NCBI RefSeq assembly: GCF_012971725.1
Contig: NZ_CP048833.1
Coordinates: 3,844,001-3,908,000, forward strand
Length of the DNA stretch: 64,000 bases
Reading direction: 5' to 3'
Origin: Pseudomonas multiresinivorans
GTDB lineage: Bacteria > Pseudomonadota > Gammaproteobacteria > Pseudomonadales > Pseudomonadaceae
A program made the position numbers and the translations under genes. Position 1 is the first letter of the stretch, and the number at the start of each line of letters is the position of its first letter. The notes under the pieces were generated by a model. The model was not told the origin of the DNA. It did no database searches and saw nothing but the letters and a program-made list of their open reading frames with translations. Below are positions 1 to 8,505 of the stretch, one piece after another.

Positions 1-154
1 CGAGAACCCGCTGGCGGCGCTGCCCGGCACGCTGGCCGAACTGCTCGCCGACAAGGCCATGCAGCAACGGCTGGCCGGTGTGCGCGAACAGATGCAGGCC
101 TCACGCGGCACAGCGTCGGCCGCGCAGGCGATTCTCGGCATCTGCAGCGACTAA
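1..154 (+). CDS. 3' end of an unrecognised gene
   Basis: The window opens inside a gene read in frame from base 2 to a TAA at 152-154. About 50 C-terminal residues are visible, rich in Ala, Leu and Gln (for example LAELLADKAMQQRLAGV) and predicted helical. The tail has the flavour of the C-terminal helix of GT-B glycosyltransferases (repeated Leu plus an Ala-rich end), but too little is present to name it. A 12-bp stem-loop follows at 157-191, so this is probably the last gene of its transcript. Confidence 0.55.
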   Translation, partial: ENPLAALPGTLAELLADKAMQQRLAGVREQMQASRGTASAAQAILGICSD

Positions 155-156
155 GC

Positions 157-191
157 AGCCAATGGCACCGCGCAAGTACGTGCCATTGGCT
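157..191 (+). terminator. Stem-loop after the first gene
   Basis: AGCCAATGGCAC at 157-168 is exactly complementary to GTGCCATTGGCT at 180-191, with an 11-base loop. It begins two bases after the upstream stop codon. There is no U-run after the stem, so it is terminator-like rather than a canonical intrinsic terminator. Confidence 0.5.
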
Positions 192-218
192 CTCTGCAAG
201 GTTCCGCTCCGCCCTTAA

Positions 219-247
219 GCTGGGCTCCACTGTCCCTGGAGCCCAGC
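219..247 (+). promoter_or_regulatory. Stem-loop that buries the ribosome binding site of the GNAT gene
   Basis: GCTGGGCTCCA at 219-229 pairs perfectly with TGGAGCCCAGC at 237-247 around a 7-base loop. The second arm contains the only GGAG (238-241) and ends at the base before the ATG at 248. If the stem forms in the mRNA it would sequester the ribosome binding site. It could instead be a second terminator-like element of the upstream gene. Confidence 0.5.
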
Positions 248-790
248 ATGACCACCTTCGATGACCAGCCGACCCTGCTCGGCGATTCCCTGCAGCTTCG
301 CCCGCTGTGCAGCGAGGATTTCGACGCCCTCTACGGTGCCGCCAACTCACCCGAAACCTGGGCCGGGCACCCGGCGAAGGATCGTTACCACCGCGAGGTC
401 TTCGAGCCCTACTTCCAGTTCCTGGTGAATTCCGGTGGCTGCCTGCTGATCCTCGACCGGGCAACCGGCCAGGCCATCGGCTGCTCGCGCTACTACCCGG
501 TGCCGGACCAGCCGGAAGACATCGGCATCGGCTTCACCTTCATCAACCACCGCTACTGGGGCGGCGCGACCAACCACGAACTGAAGACCCTGATGCTCGA
601 CCATGCCTTCCAGTGCTTCGAGCGCGTGTGGTTCCACATCGCGCCGAGCAACATCCGCTCGCAGAAAGGTACGGCAAAGCTGGGCGCCAGGCTGGCGCAC
701 GACGCTGAACTGGATCTCTCGGGCACTCCCGCGCAATGGCTTTGCTTCGAGCTTTCGCGCGAGCAGTGGGCCAGCCATGGCGCCGAATAG
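248..790 (+). CDS. GNAT-family N-acetyltransferase (RimJ/RimL-like)
   Basis: 180 residues, the usual length for a single-domain GNAT enzyme using acetyl-CoA. The N-terminal strand LQLRPLCSEDFDALY is the standard opening of RimL/RimJ-type members. IGIGFTFINHRYWGGATNHELK fits the strand and pyrophosphate-binding turn of motif A, and HIAPSNIRSQKGTAKLGARL is the conserved N-x-x-S-x-x-x-x-x-KLG segment of this subfamily. Such enzymes acetylate protein N-termini, antibiotics or small amines; the substrate cannot be told from the sequence. The gene is monocistronic, preceded by the stem-loop over its ribosome binding site and followed by a stem-loop shared with the convergent efflux gene. Confidence 0.85.
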   Translation: MTTFDDQPTLLGDSLQLRPLCSEDFDALYGAANSPETWAGHPAKDRYHREVFEPYFQFLVNSGGCLLILDRATGQAIGCSRYYPVPDQPEDIGIGFTFINHRYWGGATNHELKTLMLDHAFQCFERVWFHIAPSNIRSQKGTAKLGARLAHDAELDLSGTPAQWLCFELSREQWASHGAE

Positions 791-808
791 GCGAGACACT
801 CGCGGCCT

Positions 809-834
809 GCCTGGCCGCAGTCCTGCGGCCGGGC
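809..834. terminator. Stem-loop between convergent genes
   Basis: GCCTGGCCGCAG (809-820) pairs with CTGCGGCCGGGC (823-834) over a 2-base loop, with one G-U pair. It sits between the ends of the convergent GNAT and MFS genes and could stop transcription from both sides. No clear T-run is present on either strand. Confidence 0.45.
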
Positions 835-865
835 GATCCGCAGCGGATCGGCGGCCGAGGTGTCG

Positions 866-2452
866 TCAGGCTTTGCGCAGCGGAACTTCCTGCAGCAGCC
901 ACGACAGCGCGAAGGCCACGGCACTGACCATGCACGCTACCAGGAAGACCCAGTGCATCGATCCGGAAAAGGCTTCCAGGTAAGCCTGTTGCAACGCTGC
1001 GGGCAAGGCATGCACAGCGGCCGGCGACAGGTTGGCCGGTGAGCCGACGCTGGCCGGGAAGGCACTTACGAGCCGACTCATCAGCTCGTGGGAGAACAAT
1101 GCGCCGAACACCGAGACGCCAATGGAGCCGCCGATGGAGCGGAACAGGGTCGCCCCGGAGGTCGCCACGCCCATGTGGCGGAATTCGACGCTGTTCTGCA
1201 CCGCCAGGATCAGCACCTGCATCACCATGCCCAGCCCCGCGCCGAGCAAGGCCATGTAGAGATTCATCTGCAACATCGACGATTGCAGGTCCAGACGGCT
1301 CAGCAACGCCAGGGCGATGACCTGCAGCAGCGTGCCAAGGATGGGGAATACCCGGTAACGCCGCCAGCGGCTGATCAGGCGACCGGTAATAGCCGAAACG
1401 ACCAGCATTGCACCAATCAGGGGCAGCATCTGCAGGCCCGCACTGGTCGGCGTGGCATCCTTGACCACCTGCATGTAGAGCGGCAGGAAGGTCACCGAGC
1501 CGAACAGCGAAACACCCACGGTGAACCCGATCAGCCCGGCGAGCACGAAGGTTCGGTGGCGGAACAGGTGCAGCGGCATGATCGGTTCCGCGGCGATGCG
1601 CTGCTCGTGGACGAAGCCGATCACGCCGACAACGGCAAAGAACGACAGGCACAGGATGTCGATCGAGGTCCACTCGAGCGTGCTGCCGCCCAGGCTGGTG
1701 ATCAGTACCAGCGAGGCCAGGGCCAGGGTCAGGAAGAAGGCGCCGAAGTAGTCGATGACGTGTTTCACCCGGGCGACGTGGGGCTTGAACGCGCTGCCGA
1801 TCACCAGCAGGGCGAGCAAGCCCAGCGGCAGGTTGATGTAGAAGATCCAGCGCCAGGACAACTGCTCGACCAGGAAGCCGCCCACCAGCGGACCGACCAC
1901 CGTCGCGAGGCCGAATACGCCACCGAACAGCCCCTGGTAACGGCCACGTTCGGCCGGCGGAATGACGTCGCCGATGGCCGCCATCGCCACCACCATCAAG
2001 CCGCCGCCGCCCAGACCCTGGAGCGCGCGCAGGAGGATCAGCTGGGTCATGTTCTGCGCCAGCCCGCAGAGCGCAGAACCCGCCAGGAACAGCACGATGG
2101 CGGTCTGCAGCACCAGCTTGCGGCCGTACAGGTCGCCGAATTTCCCGTACAGCGGGACCACGACCGTGGAGGCCAGCAGGTAGGAGGTCACCACCCAGGA
2201 CAACAGGTGCAGGCCGCCCAGTTCGCCGACGATGGTAGGCAACGCGGTGGACACGATGGTCTGGTCCAACGCCGCGAGGAACATCACCAGCAGCAACGCC
2301 GCCAGCAACAGGGGAATGGATGGCTGCGTCGCCTGAGCGTCGTCCGAGGGGCTCAGGTTCGTGGCCAGGGGTTGTTCGGAAGCCGTTTGCATGGAGCGGA
2401 CCTGATGAGATGAGGCGTCGTGGGACAGAGAAGGAATGGAAGCCGGGTTCAT
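866..2452 (-). CDS. MFS drug efflux transporter, DHA2 (EmrB/QacA) family, 14 TM
   Basis: 528 residues with a cytoplasmic N-terminal extension of about 45 residues and then about 14 hydrophobic segments, typical of DHA2 proton antiporters. The family signature LDQTIVSTALPTIVGE (first TM) is present, as is the antiporter motif C region FGLATVVGPLVGGFLVEQLSWRW. The start ATG overlaps the stop of the TetR gene (ATGA), suggesting translational coupling; an internal Met at 2392 is an alternative start. It probably exports a hydrophobic toxic compound sensed by the adjacent repressor. No membrane fusion protein is encoded beside it, so it may work alone in the inner membrane. Confidence 0.9.
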   Translation of the reverse strand: MNPASIPSLSHDASSHQVRSMQTASEQPLATNLSPSDDAQATQPSIPLLLAALLLVMFLAALDQTIVSTALPTIVGELGGLHLLSWVVTSYLLASTVVVPLYGKFGDLYGRKLVLQTAIVLFLAGSALCGLAQNMTQLILLRALQGLGGGGLMVVAMAAIGDVIPPAERGRYQGLFGGVFGLATVVGPLVGGFLVEQLSWRWIFYINLPLGLLALLVIGSAFKPHVARVKHVIDYFGAFFLTLALASLVLITSLGGSTLEWTSIDILCLSFFAVVGVIGFVHEQRIAAEPIMPLHLFRHRTFVLAGLIGFTVGVSLFGSVTFLPLYMQVVKDATPTSAGLQMLPLIGAMLVVSAITGRLISRWRRYRVFPILGTLLQVIALALLSRLDLQSSMLQMNLYMALLGAGLGMVMQVLILAVQNSVEFRHMGVATSGATLFRSIGGSIGVSVFGALFSHELMSRLVSAFPASVGSPANLSPAAVHALPAALQQAYLEAFSGSMHWVFLVACMVSAVAFALSWLLQEVPLRKA

Positions 2453-3114
2453 TCGCCCGCGGTGGGCGCACGCAGACGGTGCTGCCGCCCCACTTCCTGC
2501 AGGCCGGCCAGGGTGAAGCTATAGAGCTGGGCGACGACCACCGGACCTGGCATGTCGAGAATGTCGCGCAGGGCGCCATGCCCGCCACGAGGCCCGATCA
2601 GCAGCATCGCCCATGGCGCCGTGACGCTGAGGATGCAGGGCACCAACGCGGGGTCGTCGGGCGGAATTCCGGTGATCTCGCTGAACAGCTGCTTGAGCAA
2701 CGTCAGCTTCAGCGCCTTCTCGGGGTGCAACACTTCCTGGCCGTGGCTGCTGGGCGCCAGGGCTTCGGCCGCCAGCACCCGCAGGTGCCAGCTCTCCCGC
2801 CCGCGCGCGGCCTTGCGCACGACCAGTTCGGTCAGCGCGAGCAGCTTGTCCGGCGCCGACTGCCCGCCCTGGATGATCCGCTGCAGGTCGGCGATGTCGA
2901 GAAAGCGTCGGCGGGCCTCCCCCAGCACGGCCTGATAGAGACCGTTGCGGCTGCCGAAGTGGTAGTTGATCGACGCCAGGTCGACCTCCGCCTTGGCGGC
3001 GACGGCCTTGTTGCTGGTTTCACCGAAGCCGAGCGTCGCGCACAGCTCACCGGCGGCTTCAAGAATGCGCAGGCGGGTCGCTTCACCATCTTTTCGAGCT
3101 TCGCGGGAGGCCAT
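2449..3114 (-). CDS. TetR-family repressor (CecR/DUF1956-like)
   Basis: 221 residues from the ATG at 3114, which has CAGGAA upstream; the TTG at 3147 is less likely. The N-terminal helix-turn-helix is clear: TRLRILEAAGELCATLGF, then TSNKAVAAKAEVDLASINYHFGSRNGLYQAV (residues about 10-60). The C-terminal half resembles the ligand-binding domain of CecR/YbiH-like proteins with its PEKALKLTLLKQLFSEI stretch. It overlaps the efflux gene by 4 bp and most likely represses the pair from the palindrome at 3166-3186. Confidence 0.88.
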   Translation of the reverse strand: MASREARKDGEATRLRILEAAGELCATLGFGETSNKAVAAKAEVDLASINYHFGSRNGLYQAVLGEARRRFLDIADLQRIIQGGQSAPDKLLALTELVVRKAARGRESWHLRVLAAEALAPSSHGQEVLHPEKALKLTLLKQLFSEITGIPPDDPALVPCILSVTAPWAMLLIGPRGGHGALRDILDMPGPVVVAQLYSFTLAGLQEVGRQHRLRAPTAGE

Positions 3115-3165
3115 GGTTTTTCCTGAATAGCGGAATAGTGCGGACAAGCCTGAAGCAGGTTAAAT

Positions 3166-3186
3166 CTAAATTCAATTTAAATTTAG
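3166..3186. promoter_or_regulatory. Candidate TetR operator
   Basis: CTAAATT (3166-3172) and AATTTAG (3180-3186) are perfect inverted repeats separated by 7 bases. They lie in a short AT-rich patch 52 bp upstream of the TetR start, in otherwise GC-rich DNA. A smaller nested palindrome TAAAT-TCA-ATTTA overlaps it. Size and position fit an autoregulatory TetR operator. Confidence 0.55.
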
Positions 3187-3380
3187 GGATTGCGACGAAC
3201 TGCTCTCTCCGCTGGGGTCAGCTTCCGGGGCTTGGTTGGCGCCCTTCTGAGCGGACCATTGGAGGTGCGTTCTGCCCAAATCGTCGATTGCCGTCGACGC
3301 TGGCGCCAACGGCGGTTGGCCAGCCGCAACAACTCGTTTGCCGGAGCGGCCGGGCGCTAGCCGGCCACTCCATTTTTCTT
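3187..3380 (+). ncRNA. Possible small RNA ending in an intrinsic terminator
   Basis: The space between the divergent TetR and sigma genes contains no convincing protein gene. It holds a plus-strand intrinsic terminator at 3343-3380 and internal complementarity, GGTTGGCGCC (3234-3243) with GGCGCCAAC (3302-3310). A transcript starting near the AT-rich patch at 3160-3185 would be about 190 nt and folded. It could instead be a terminated leader of the sigma gene. The transcript itself is inferred. Confidence 0.3.
3343..3380 (+). terminator. Intrinsic terminator
   Basis: GGAGCGGCCGG (3343-3353) pairs with CCGGCCACTCC (3361-3371) with one mismatch and a 7-base loop. The T-run ATTTTTCTT follows immediately. 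It reads on the plus strand, where no annotated gene lies upstream. Confidence 0.65.
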
Positions 3381-3453
3381 GCCTGCCTGATGGCGCGCAC
3401 ATTAAGATGAGATTACTTCGCAACTGCAAGACGTTATCACGCAAGGATTCGCG

Positions 3454-3978
3454 TTGCCCCCACCCGCTGCTTCCAGCCCTCGACACGCTGACGTACAGGC
3501 CTTGTATCTTGATCACCATGCCTGGTTGCTGGGCTGGCTGCGCAAGCGGTTGCGCCATCGCGATAACGCGGCCGATGTGGCCCATGACACCTTCCTGCGC
3601 ATACTGACCTCCCGAGACCTTCTGGGACTGCAGGAACCGCGCGCCTTCATCTGCACCATCGCGCGGCGGCTGCTCATCGACCGCGCGCGCCGGCAAGCCA
3701 TCGAGCAGGCCTACCTGGACGAACTGGCGCGCGTCCTCGACGAAGCAGATGGTCACCCTTCCGCCGAGCAGGTTGCCGAGGCAATCGACGCGCTGGAACA
3801 GATCGCCCGTGCCCTGCTCGGGCTCAACGCCAAGGCGCGCATGGCGTTTCTGCTGCGCCATCTCGACGGCCTGACTCACGAGCAGATCGCGGAACGCCTC
3901 GGAGTCTCCACGCGCATGGTGCAGAAGTACCTGGTGCAGGCTCTGCTGCACTGCCACCGGCAACTGGGCGGAGCATGA
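3454..3978 (+). CDS. ECF sigma factor, FecI-like (iron-starvation type)
   Basis: 174 residues. Region 2 is at about residues 10-80 (YLDHHAWLLGWLRKRLRHRDNAADVAHDTFLRIL, then REPRAFICTIARRLLIDRARR-type helices). Region 4 is at about 115-165 (LEQIARALLGLNAKARMAFLLRHLDGLTHEQIAERLGVSTRMVQKYLVQAL). These are hallmarks of FecI-type sigma factors that read TonB-receptor genes. The best start is a TTG at 3454 with AAGGA seven bases upstream. The stop overlaps the ATG of the FecR gene, and the receptor follows, giving the standard sigma, anti-sigma, receptor order of cell-surface signalling. Confidence 0.9.
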   Translation: MPPPAASSPRHADVQALYLDHHAWLLGWLRKRLRHRDNAADVAHDTFLRILTSRDLLGLQEPRAFICTIARRLLIDRARRQAIEQAYLDELARVLDEADGHPSAEQVAEAIDALEQIARALLGLNAKARMAFLLRHLDGLTHEQIAERLGVSTRMVQKYLVQALLHCHRQLGGA

Positions 3979-4943
3979 TGAGCCGGCACGAGGACGCCGT
4001 TCTCCAGCAGGTTGCCGAATGGCTGGTGCGCCTGGAAGCCGAGCCACAACGGCAGGCCGAATTCGATGCATGGTGCGCGAGCGATGCTCGTTGCGCAGCG
4101 GCGGCAGCCAGCCTGACGAGCACGTTGCGGCGCTTCGACAGGCTGTCCGCAGCACCCGCGCATGCAGCACTGGATGCAGCACACAGCCTGGACCGGCAAC
4201 GCCAGAGGCGTCGCACCGGCGGGGTCGCACTGGCCCTGGCGGCGCTATTGCCACTGGGCTTGTTCCTGCACGCCAATCCGCCGGCCTACCTGCTCGCCGA
4301 CCTGCGCACCGGAACCAGCCAGTGGCAGGAAACACGTCTCGACGATGGCAGCCAGGTCTTCCTCGACGGCCGCTCGGCAGCAGACCTCGACTTCGACACC
4401 CATCGCCGCACCGTGCACCTTATCCAGGGCGACATCCTGGTGCAGGTGGCCCATGACGCCGCCCGCCCCTTCGTCGTCGAAACCGCCCACGGCAGCATCC
4501 GCGCGCTGGGTACGCGCTTCATCGTCGAACGCCGCGACGACGCCACCTGGCTGACGATGCTCGAATCCCGCGTCGAGGTGCGCAGCCGCTCTGGCGCCAG
4601 CGTGGAAGTGGCGGCCGGCCAGCGCCTGCGCCTGCGCCTGGACGATCAGGGACTCGGCCAGCCGCAGCAGGTGGACAGCAGCACCTTCGAGCGATCCTGG
4701 CGCAACCACCAGTTGGTGGTCTGGGACCGGCCGATGCCCGAAGTGCTCGAGGAGCTGGATCGCAACTTCAGCGGCTACCTGGCCTACGACGCCAAGGCGC
4801 TGGCCGGCCTGCGGGTTTCCGCGGTGTTGCCGATGGACGACCCGCAACGCGCACTGCGCCTGCTGGCGCGCAGTTTCCCGCTGCAAGTGAAGTCCTACGG
4901 ACCGTGGCTGCTGCAGGTGACCCGGGAAAATCCACGCGAATAA
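3975..4943 (+). CDS. FecR-family anti-sigma/sigma regulator
   Basis: 322 residues with the FecR layout. The N-terminal cytoplasmic DUF4880 domain (residues about 5-70, AEWLVRLEAEPQRQAEFDAWCASD) binds the sigma factor. One membrane segment follows (GVALALAALLPLGLFLHA). The periplasmic FecR domain is at about 105-205 (VFLDGRSAADLDFDTHRRTVHLIQGDILVQVAHD), and a C-terminal STN-like domain (MPEVLEELDRNFSGYLAYDAKAL) contacts the receptor. It passes the ligand-bound state of the receptor to the overlapping FecI-like gene. Confidence 0.9.
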   Translation: MMSRHEDAVLQQVAEWLVRLEAEPQRQAEFDAWCASDARCAAAAASLTSTLRRFDRLSAAPAHAALDAAHSLDRQRQRRRTGGVALALAALLPLGLFLHANPPAYLLADLRTGTSQWQETRLDDGSQVFLDGRSAADLDFDTHRRTVHLIQGDILVQVAHDAARPFVVETAHGSIRALGTRFIVERRDDATWLTMLESRVEVRSRSGASVEVAAGQRLRLRLDDQGLGQPQQVDSSTFERSWRNHQLVVWDRPMPEVLEELDRNFSGYLAYDAKALAGLRVSAVLPMDDPQRALRLLARSFPLQVKSYGPWLLQVTRENPRE

Positions 4944-5019
4944 TTATTTTTCAATGCCGGTTCCAGTTTGGCCGAGTGGCCCGTCCTGAATGACATAAGC
5001 CAACCCAACAGGAATCTTC

Positions 5020-7446
5020 ATGAACCGCTCCTCGCGTCGCCTCTCTCCGCTGGCCCTGGCCCTGCAACTGGGCCTGGCCGCCTCCCTGGGCCTACCGGCG
5101 CTGTCGCTGGCAGCCCAGGCGGACAGCCGCAGCTTCGATATCCCCGCCGGCCCCCTGGGCACCGCCCTGAACCGCTACGCCAGCCAGGCTGGCGTGGCAC
5201 TGTCCTTCGATGCCGGCCAGGTACGCGGCCTCCAGGCGTCAGCGTTGAACGGCAGCTATTCGCTGGAGGAAGGCTTCGCCCAGCTGCTGCACGGCAGCGG
5301 CCTGCAGGCCCGGGCGGTGGCCGACGGATACGTGCTGGCTCCCGCCGATGACGCACTGGAGATGTCACCGACCACCATCAATGGCGCGAACCTTGAATCG
5401 GCCTGGGGACCGGTGCAAGGCTACGTGGCGACCCGCACCGGCACCGCCACCAAGACCGACACACCGATCCTGGAGGTCCCGCAGACCATCAATGTGATCA
5501 GCGCCGACCAGATCCAGGCCCAGGGCGCGCAGAACCTCACCCAGGCGCTGCGCTACCCCCCCGGCCTGGGCGTCAACGGCTACACGGACCGCAACTCCAT
5601 CGCCGACGAGATCACCAGCCGTGGTTTTGCGCCGACGCCGCTGTACCTCGACGGCGCCTACCTTCCCTACGCCGGCAGCCTGGGCGGCGCCCCGCAGATC
5701 GATCCCTACACGCTGGAACGTGTCGAAGTGCTCAAGGGCCCGTCCTCGGTGCTGTACGGCCAGAACCAGCCCGGCGGGCTGGTCAACATGGTCTCCAAGC
5801 GCCCCACCACCGAGCAGCGCAGCCAGGTCAGGTTCGGTCTGGGCAGCTACCACCGGGTCAATGGTGCGTTCGATACCAGCGGTCCGCTGGATGAGCAGAA
5901 AGCCTTCTCCTACCGCGTCATCGGGGTCGCCAAGAAGGGCAATGAGCAGGTCGACCACACTCACAGCGAGCGAATGCTGCTGGCTCCCAGCCTGACCTGG
6001 GCGCCCACCGAGGACACCGCCCTTACCCTGCTCGCCCAGGTCCAGCGCGACGATGGGCTGGAGGACTACCAGTCGCTGCCGCGCATCGGCAGCCTGGTGC
6101 GCGGCCCCACCGGCCAGCGCATCGACCGCGACTTCTTCTCCGGCGACTCGCGCTACAACGACTACAAGCGTGATCAGTACATCCTCGGCTACGACTTCAG
6201 CCACCGTTTCGATGAAGACCTGCAGTTCCGCTCCACCGCCCGCTACACCGACGTGGATGATCGCTACCGGGGCTTCTACCTGCGCAGTTTCGTTACCGAC
6301 GCCAACGGCGTCACCGACTACACCCGTGCCAACCGGACCAAGGTCGACTGGCGCCAGCACAACAGCGCCTACACCCTCGATAACAACCTGGAATACCGCT
6401 TCAACACCGGCGCCCTGCAGCACACCACGCTGGCCGGCGTCGACTACCGGCATTTCAACCGCAAGTACGACGGCTACAACGCCTACAACGCGGAACCCGT
6501 GAACCTCTATGGGAAGAACAACACCGACACCGGCAACGTGCGCCCGGAGCTGACCACCAAGTGGGATAACACCGTTCGCCAGACCGGGCTCTACCTGCAG
6601 GACCAGATCAAGCTGGACCAGTGGATCCTCACCATCGGCGGACGCCAGGACTGGGCCGAGGTGGAGAACAAGGACCTGCTCGCGCGCAGCATCACCGAGC
6701 AGCGCGACAACAAGTTCACCGGACGCATCGGCCTGACCTACGTCACCGACTTCGGCCTGGCGCCCTACATCAGCTATTCCGAGTCCTTCCTGCCAACGGT
6801 AGGCACCGCAGCGCCGGAGCGCGGCGGCAATGCGTTCAAGCCCACCGAGGGCGAGCAGTACGAAGTGGGTGTGAAGTACCAGCCGTTCGACAAGACCCTG
6901 CTGACCGCCGCGGTGTTCCAGATCAAGCAGAAGAACGTGCTCACCGGCGACGTCGACTATCCGCAGTACGAGAACCAGTCCGGCGAGGTACGTTCGCGCG
7001 GCGTCGAACTGGAGCTCAAGTCCAGCATCGAGCAGTTCGACGTGCTCGCCGCAGCGACCTACATCGACTCGTTCTACACCAAGGAAAACTACGGCAACGA
7101 AGACAATCGTAGCGAGTCCCAGGCTCCGGTCTCCGCCACCGCCTGGGTGGATTACCACTTCAGCCAGGCCACAGTCGACGGTCTCACCTGGGGCGTCGGC
7201 GCACGCTACACGGGCAGGAAGCCGGGTGACGCGGCGAACAGCTTCCATACCCCCGCCTATGTCGTCTACGACACCACCCTCGGCTACGACTTCAGCCGCT
7301 TCTCGCCAAGCATGGCGGGCCTGCAAGCGCGCCTGAACGTGCAGAATCTCTTCGACCGCGAGTACGTATCCGACTGCAACTACGCATTCGGCTGCTACTA
7401 CGGCCAGGAGCGTGTGGCCTCGCTGGAGATGAGCTACGACTGGTAG
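5020..7446 (+). CDS. TonB-dependent siderophore receptor with STN signalling domain (FhuA/FiuA-like)
   Basis: 808 residues. A signal peptide ends near LSLAAQA. The STN domain spans about residues 38-110 (FDIPAGPLGTALNRYASQAGVALSF), followed by the plug (TPILEVPQTINVISADQIQAQGAQNLTQALRY to about 270) and a 22-strand barrel ending in the terminal aromatic residue of SYDW. The C-terminal NLFDREYVSDCNYAFGCYYG, with two cysteines, is the typical end of FhuA/FoxA-type hydroxamate receptors. Ferrichrome or ferrioxamine is therefore the likeliest ligand, but this is inference. The STN domain and neighbouring sigma/FecR pair make it a transducer as well as a transporter. The usual TonB-box peptide is not conspicuous. 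Confidence 0.93.
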   Translation: MNRSSRRLSPLALALQLGLAASLGLPALSLAAQADSRSFDIPAGPLGTALNRYASQAGVALSFDAGQVRGLQASALNGSYSLEEGFAQLLHGSGLQARAVADGYVLAPADDALEMSPTTINGANLESAWGPVQGYVATRTGTATKTDTPILEVPQTINVISADQIQAQGAQNLTQALRYPPGLGVNGYTDRNSIADEITSRGFAPTPLYLDGAYLPYAGSLGGAPQIDPYTLERVEVLKGPSSVLYGQNQPGGLVNMVSKRPTTEQRSQVRFGLGSYHRVNGAFDTSGPLDEQKAFSYRVIGVAKKGNEQVDHTHSERMLLAPSLTWAPTEDTALTLLAQVQRDDGLEDYQSLPRIGSLVRGPTGQRIDRDFFSGDSRYNDYKRDQYILGYDFSHRFDEDLQFRSTARYTDVDDRYRGFYLRSFVTDANGVTDYTRANRTKVDWRQHNSAYTLDNNLEYRFNTGALQHTTLAGVDYRHFNRKYDGYNAYNAEPVNLYGKNNTDTGNVRPELTTKWDNTVRQTGLYLQDQIKLDQWILTIGGRQDWAEVENKDLLARSITEQRDNKFTGRIGLTYVTDFGLAPYISYSESFLPTVGTAAPERGGNAFKPTEGEQYEVGVKYQPFDKTLLTAAVFQIKQKNVLTGDVDYPQYENQSGEVRSRGVELELKSSIEQFDVLAAATYIDSFYTKENYGNEDNRSESQAPVSATAWVDYHFSQATVDGLTWGVGARYTGRKPGDAANSFHTPAYVVYDTTLGYDFSRFSPSMAGLQARLNVQNLFDREYVSDCNYAFGCYYGQERVASLEMSYDW

Positions 7447-7476
7447 CCACGACGCGGAACCGAAGCGATGCCCGGT

Positions 7477-7498
7477 GCCGGCCTCATCGACGGCCGGC
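7477..7498 (+). terminator. Stem-loop after the receptor gene
   Basis: GCCGGCC (7477-7483) pairs with GGCCGGC (7492-7498) about 30 bases after the receptor stop. There is no T-run. It lies in the roughly 195-bp space between the convergent receptor and AraC genes, which holds nothing else I can support. Confidence 0.4.
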
Positions 7499-7641
7499 TC
7501 CAGTCATCCATGCCTCATCGCATTGCTGGGGAATGCGCGTTCACCTGGAGCCCAGGCCTTGGCCATGTCCGCCAGCCAGGCGCACTGGAATGCCGTCGTC
7601 ACGCGCCACTCGTGACGACGGCCCAGGGGTGAGGTTCCGCC

Positions 7642-8505
7642 TTATCGCAACGGGATGTAGACGTCCGTCTGCCACTGCTCCAGCGGTGTTTGCGGATAGA
7701 CACTCAGATAGTGGAAGAACAGGGGATGGTCGCGGAGCTCTTCGTTGCTTGCGGGTAACCAGTCTCTATAAACCGGGTAGATGCTCTCGCCAATGTGATC
7801 GGGCGAGCCGACGTGGCGCACGACGACGCAGCGGCCGCCGGGGATGACAAGTTCGCGAACGCCGTAGTCGTTCGGCGCCACCTCCCCGTCGATCTCGCCG
7901 CAGATGGCGAAGCGAAATTCCTCCGCCGGTGTCGTGTCGGGGTTGCCGTAGGGGATGCCAAAGGTGCGACTCGATGCGACGGGCGAGCAACCGCTGCCCA
8001 TGCGCCATTCGATGAACCGATTCACGCTCTCGTCGAGCTGTGCGGGAGGACCGCAGTGCTCGAGGGCTGCGACCCGGACTTCGGCGAAATCGACGATACG
8101 TACTTGCATGGTAATGCTCCTGGAGAAGTGGGGAATGGCGAAGACCGCATGCCAGGCCCGCCAGTCCGGCTGCTGCCGGAAGGCCCTGGGAGTCATGCCA
8201 AAGTCCCGGCGAAAGGCCCGGCTGAAGGCCTCGGGGCTGTCGAAGCCGGCGTCGAGCGAGGCCTCCAGAACCGAGTACTGCGCGCCGGCCACCAGGCGAT
8301 GCGCCGCTCGCCGCAACCGCATCAACTGCACATAGCGGGCAACGGGCACACCCACATAGGCGGTGAACTGCCGGTGGAAGTGGTACACCGAGAAATGGGC
8401 CACCTCACTCAACGCCTTTACCGAAAGATCACCTTCAAGGTGGCCATCGATATAGGCGAGCACCGCGTCGAAGCGTTTGGCGTAAGCAATCGGGATATCG
8501 GACAC
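7642..8505 (-). CDS. AraC-family regulator with C-terminal GyrI-like effector domain
   Basis: 287 residues from a GTG at 8505, which has AGGAG ten bases upstream; a TTG at 8550 is an alternative. The DNA-binding domain is N-terminal (residues about 5-110): VLAYIDGHLEGDLSVKALSEVAHFSVYHFHRQF and VLEASLDAGFDSPEAFSRAFRRDFGMTPRAFR are the two HTH motifs. The rest (MQVRIVDFAEVRVAALEHCGPPAQL to the end) is a GyrI-like small-molecule binding domain, as in Rob and related multidrug-sensing regulators. The ligand is unknown. It is monocistronic, and no obvious target lies beside it. Confidence 0.85.
   Translation of the reverse strand: MSDIPIAYAKRFDAVLAYIDGHLEGDLSVKALSEVAHFSVYHFHRQFTAYVGVPVARYVQLMRLRRAAHRLVAGAQYSVLEASLDAGFDSPEAFSRAFRRDFGMTPRAFRQQPDWRAWHAVFAIPHFSRSITMQVRIVDFAEVRVAALEHCGPPAQLDESVNRFIEWRMGSGCSPVASSRTFGIPYGNPDTTPAEEFRFAICGEIDGEVAPNDYGVRELVIPGGRCVVVRHVGSPDHIGESIYPVYRDWLPASNEELRDHPLFFHYLSVYPQTPLEQWQTDVYIPLR

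Noticed and set aside
3398..3425. Fur box upstream of the iron sigma gene
   Set aside because: The best alignment (ATTAAGATGAGATTACTT) matches only about half of the 19-base consensus and has no dyad symmetry. Iron control is likely from context but not shown.
4944..5019. FecI-type promoter before the TonB receptor
   Set aside because: I could not find a convincing -35/-10 pair of the iron-starvation sigma type in the 76-bp gap; the receptor may be read through from the sigma-fecR transcript.
5365..7326. 653-codon minus-strand frame inside the TonB receptor
   Set aside because: It lies wholly within a clear receptor gene and its product has no recognisable fold.
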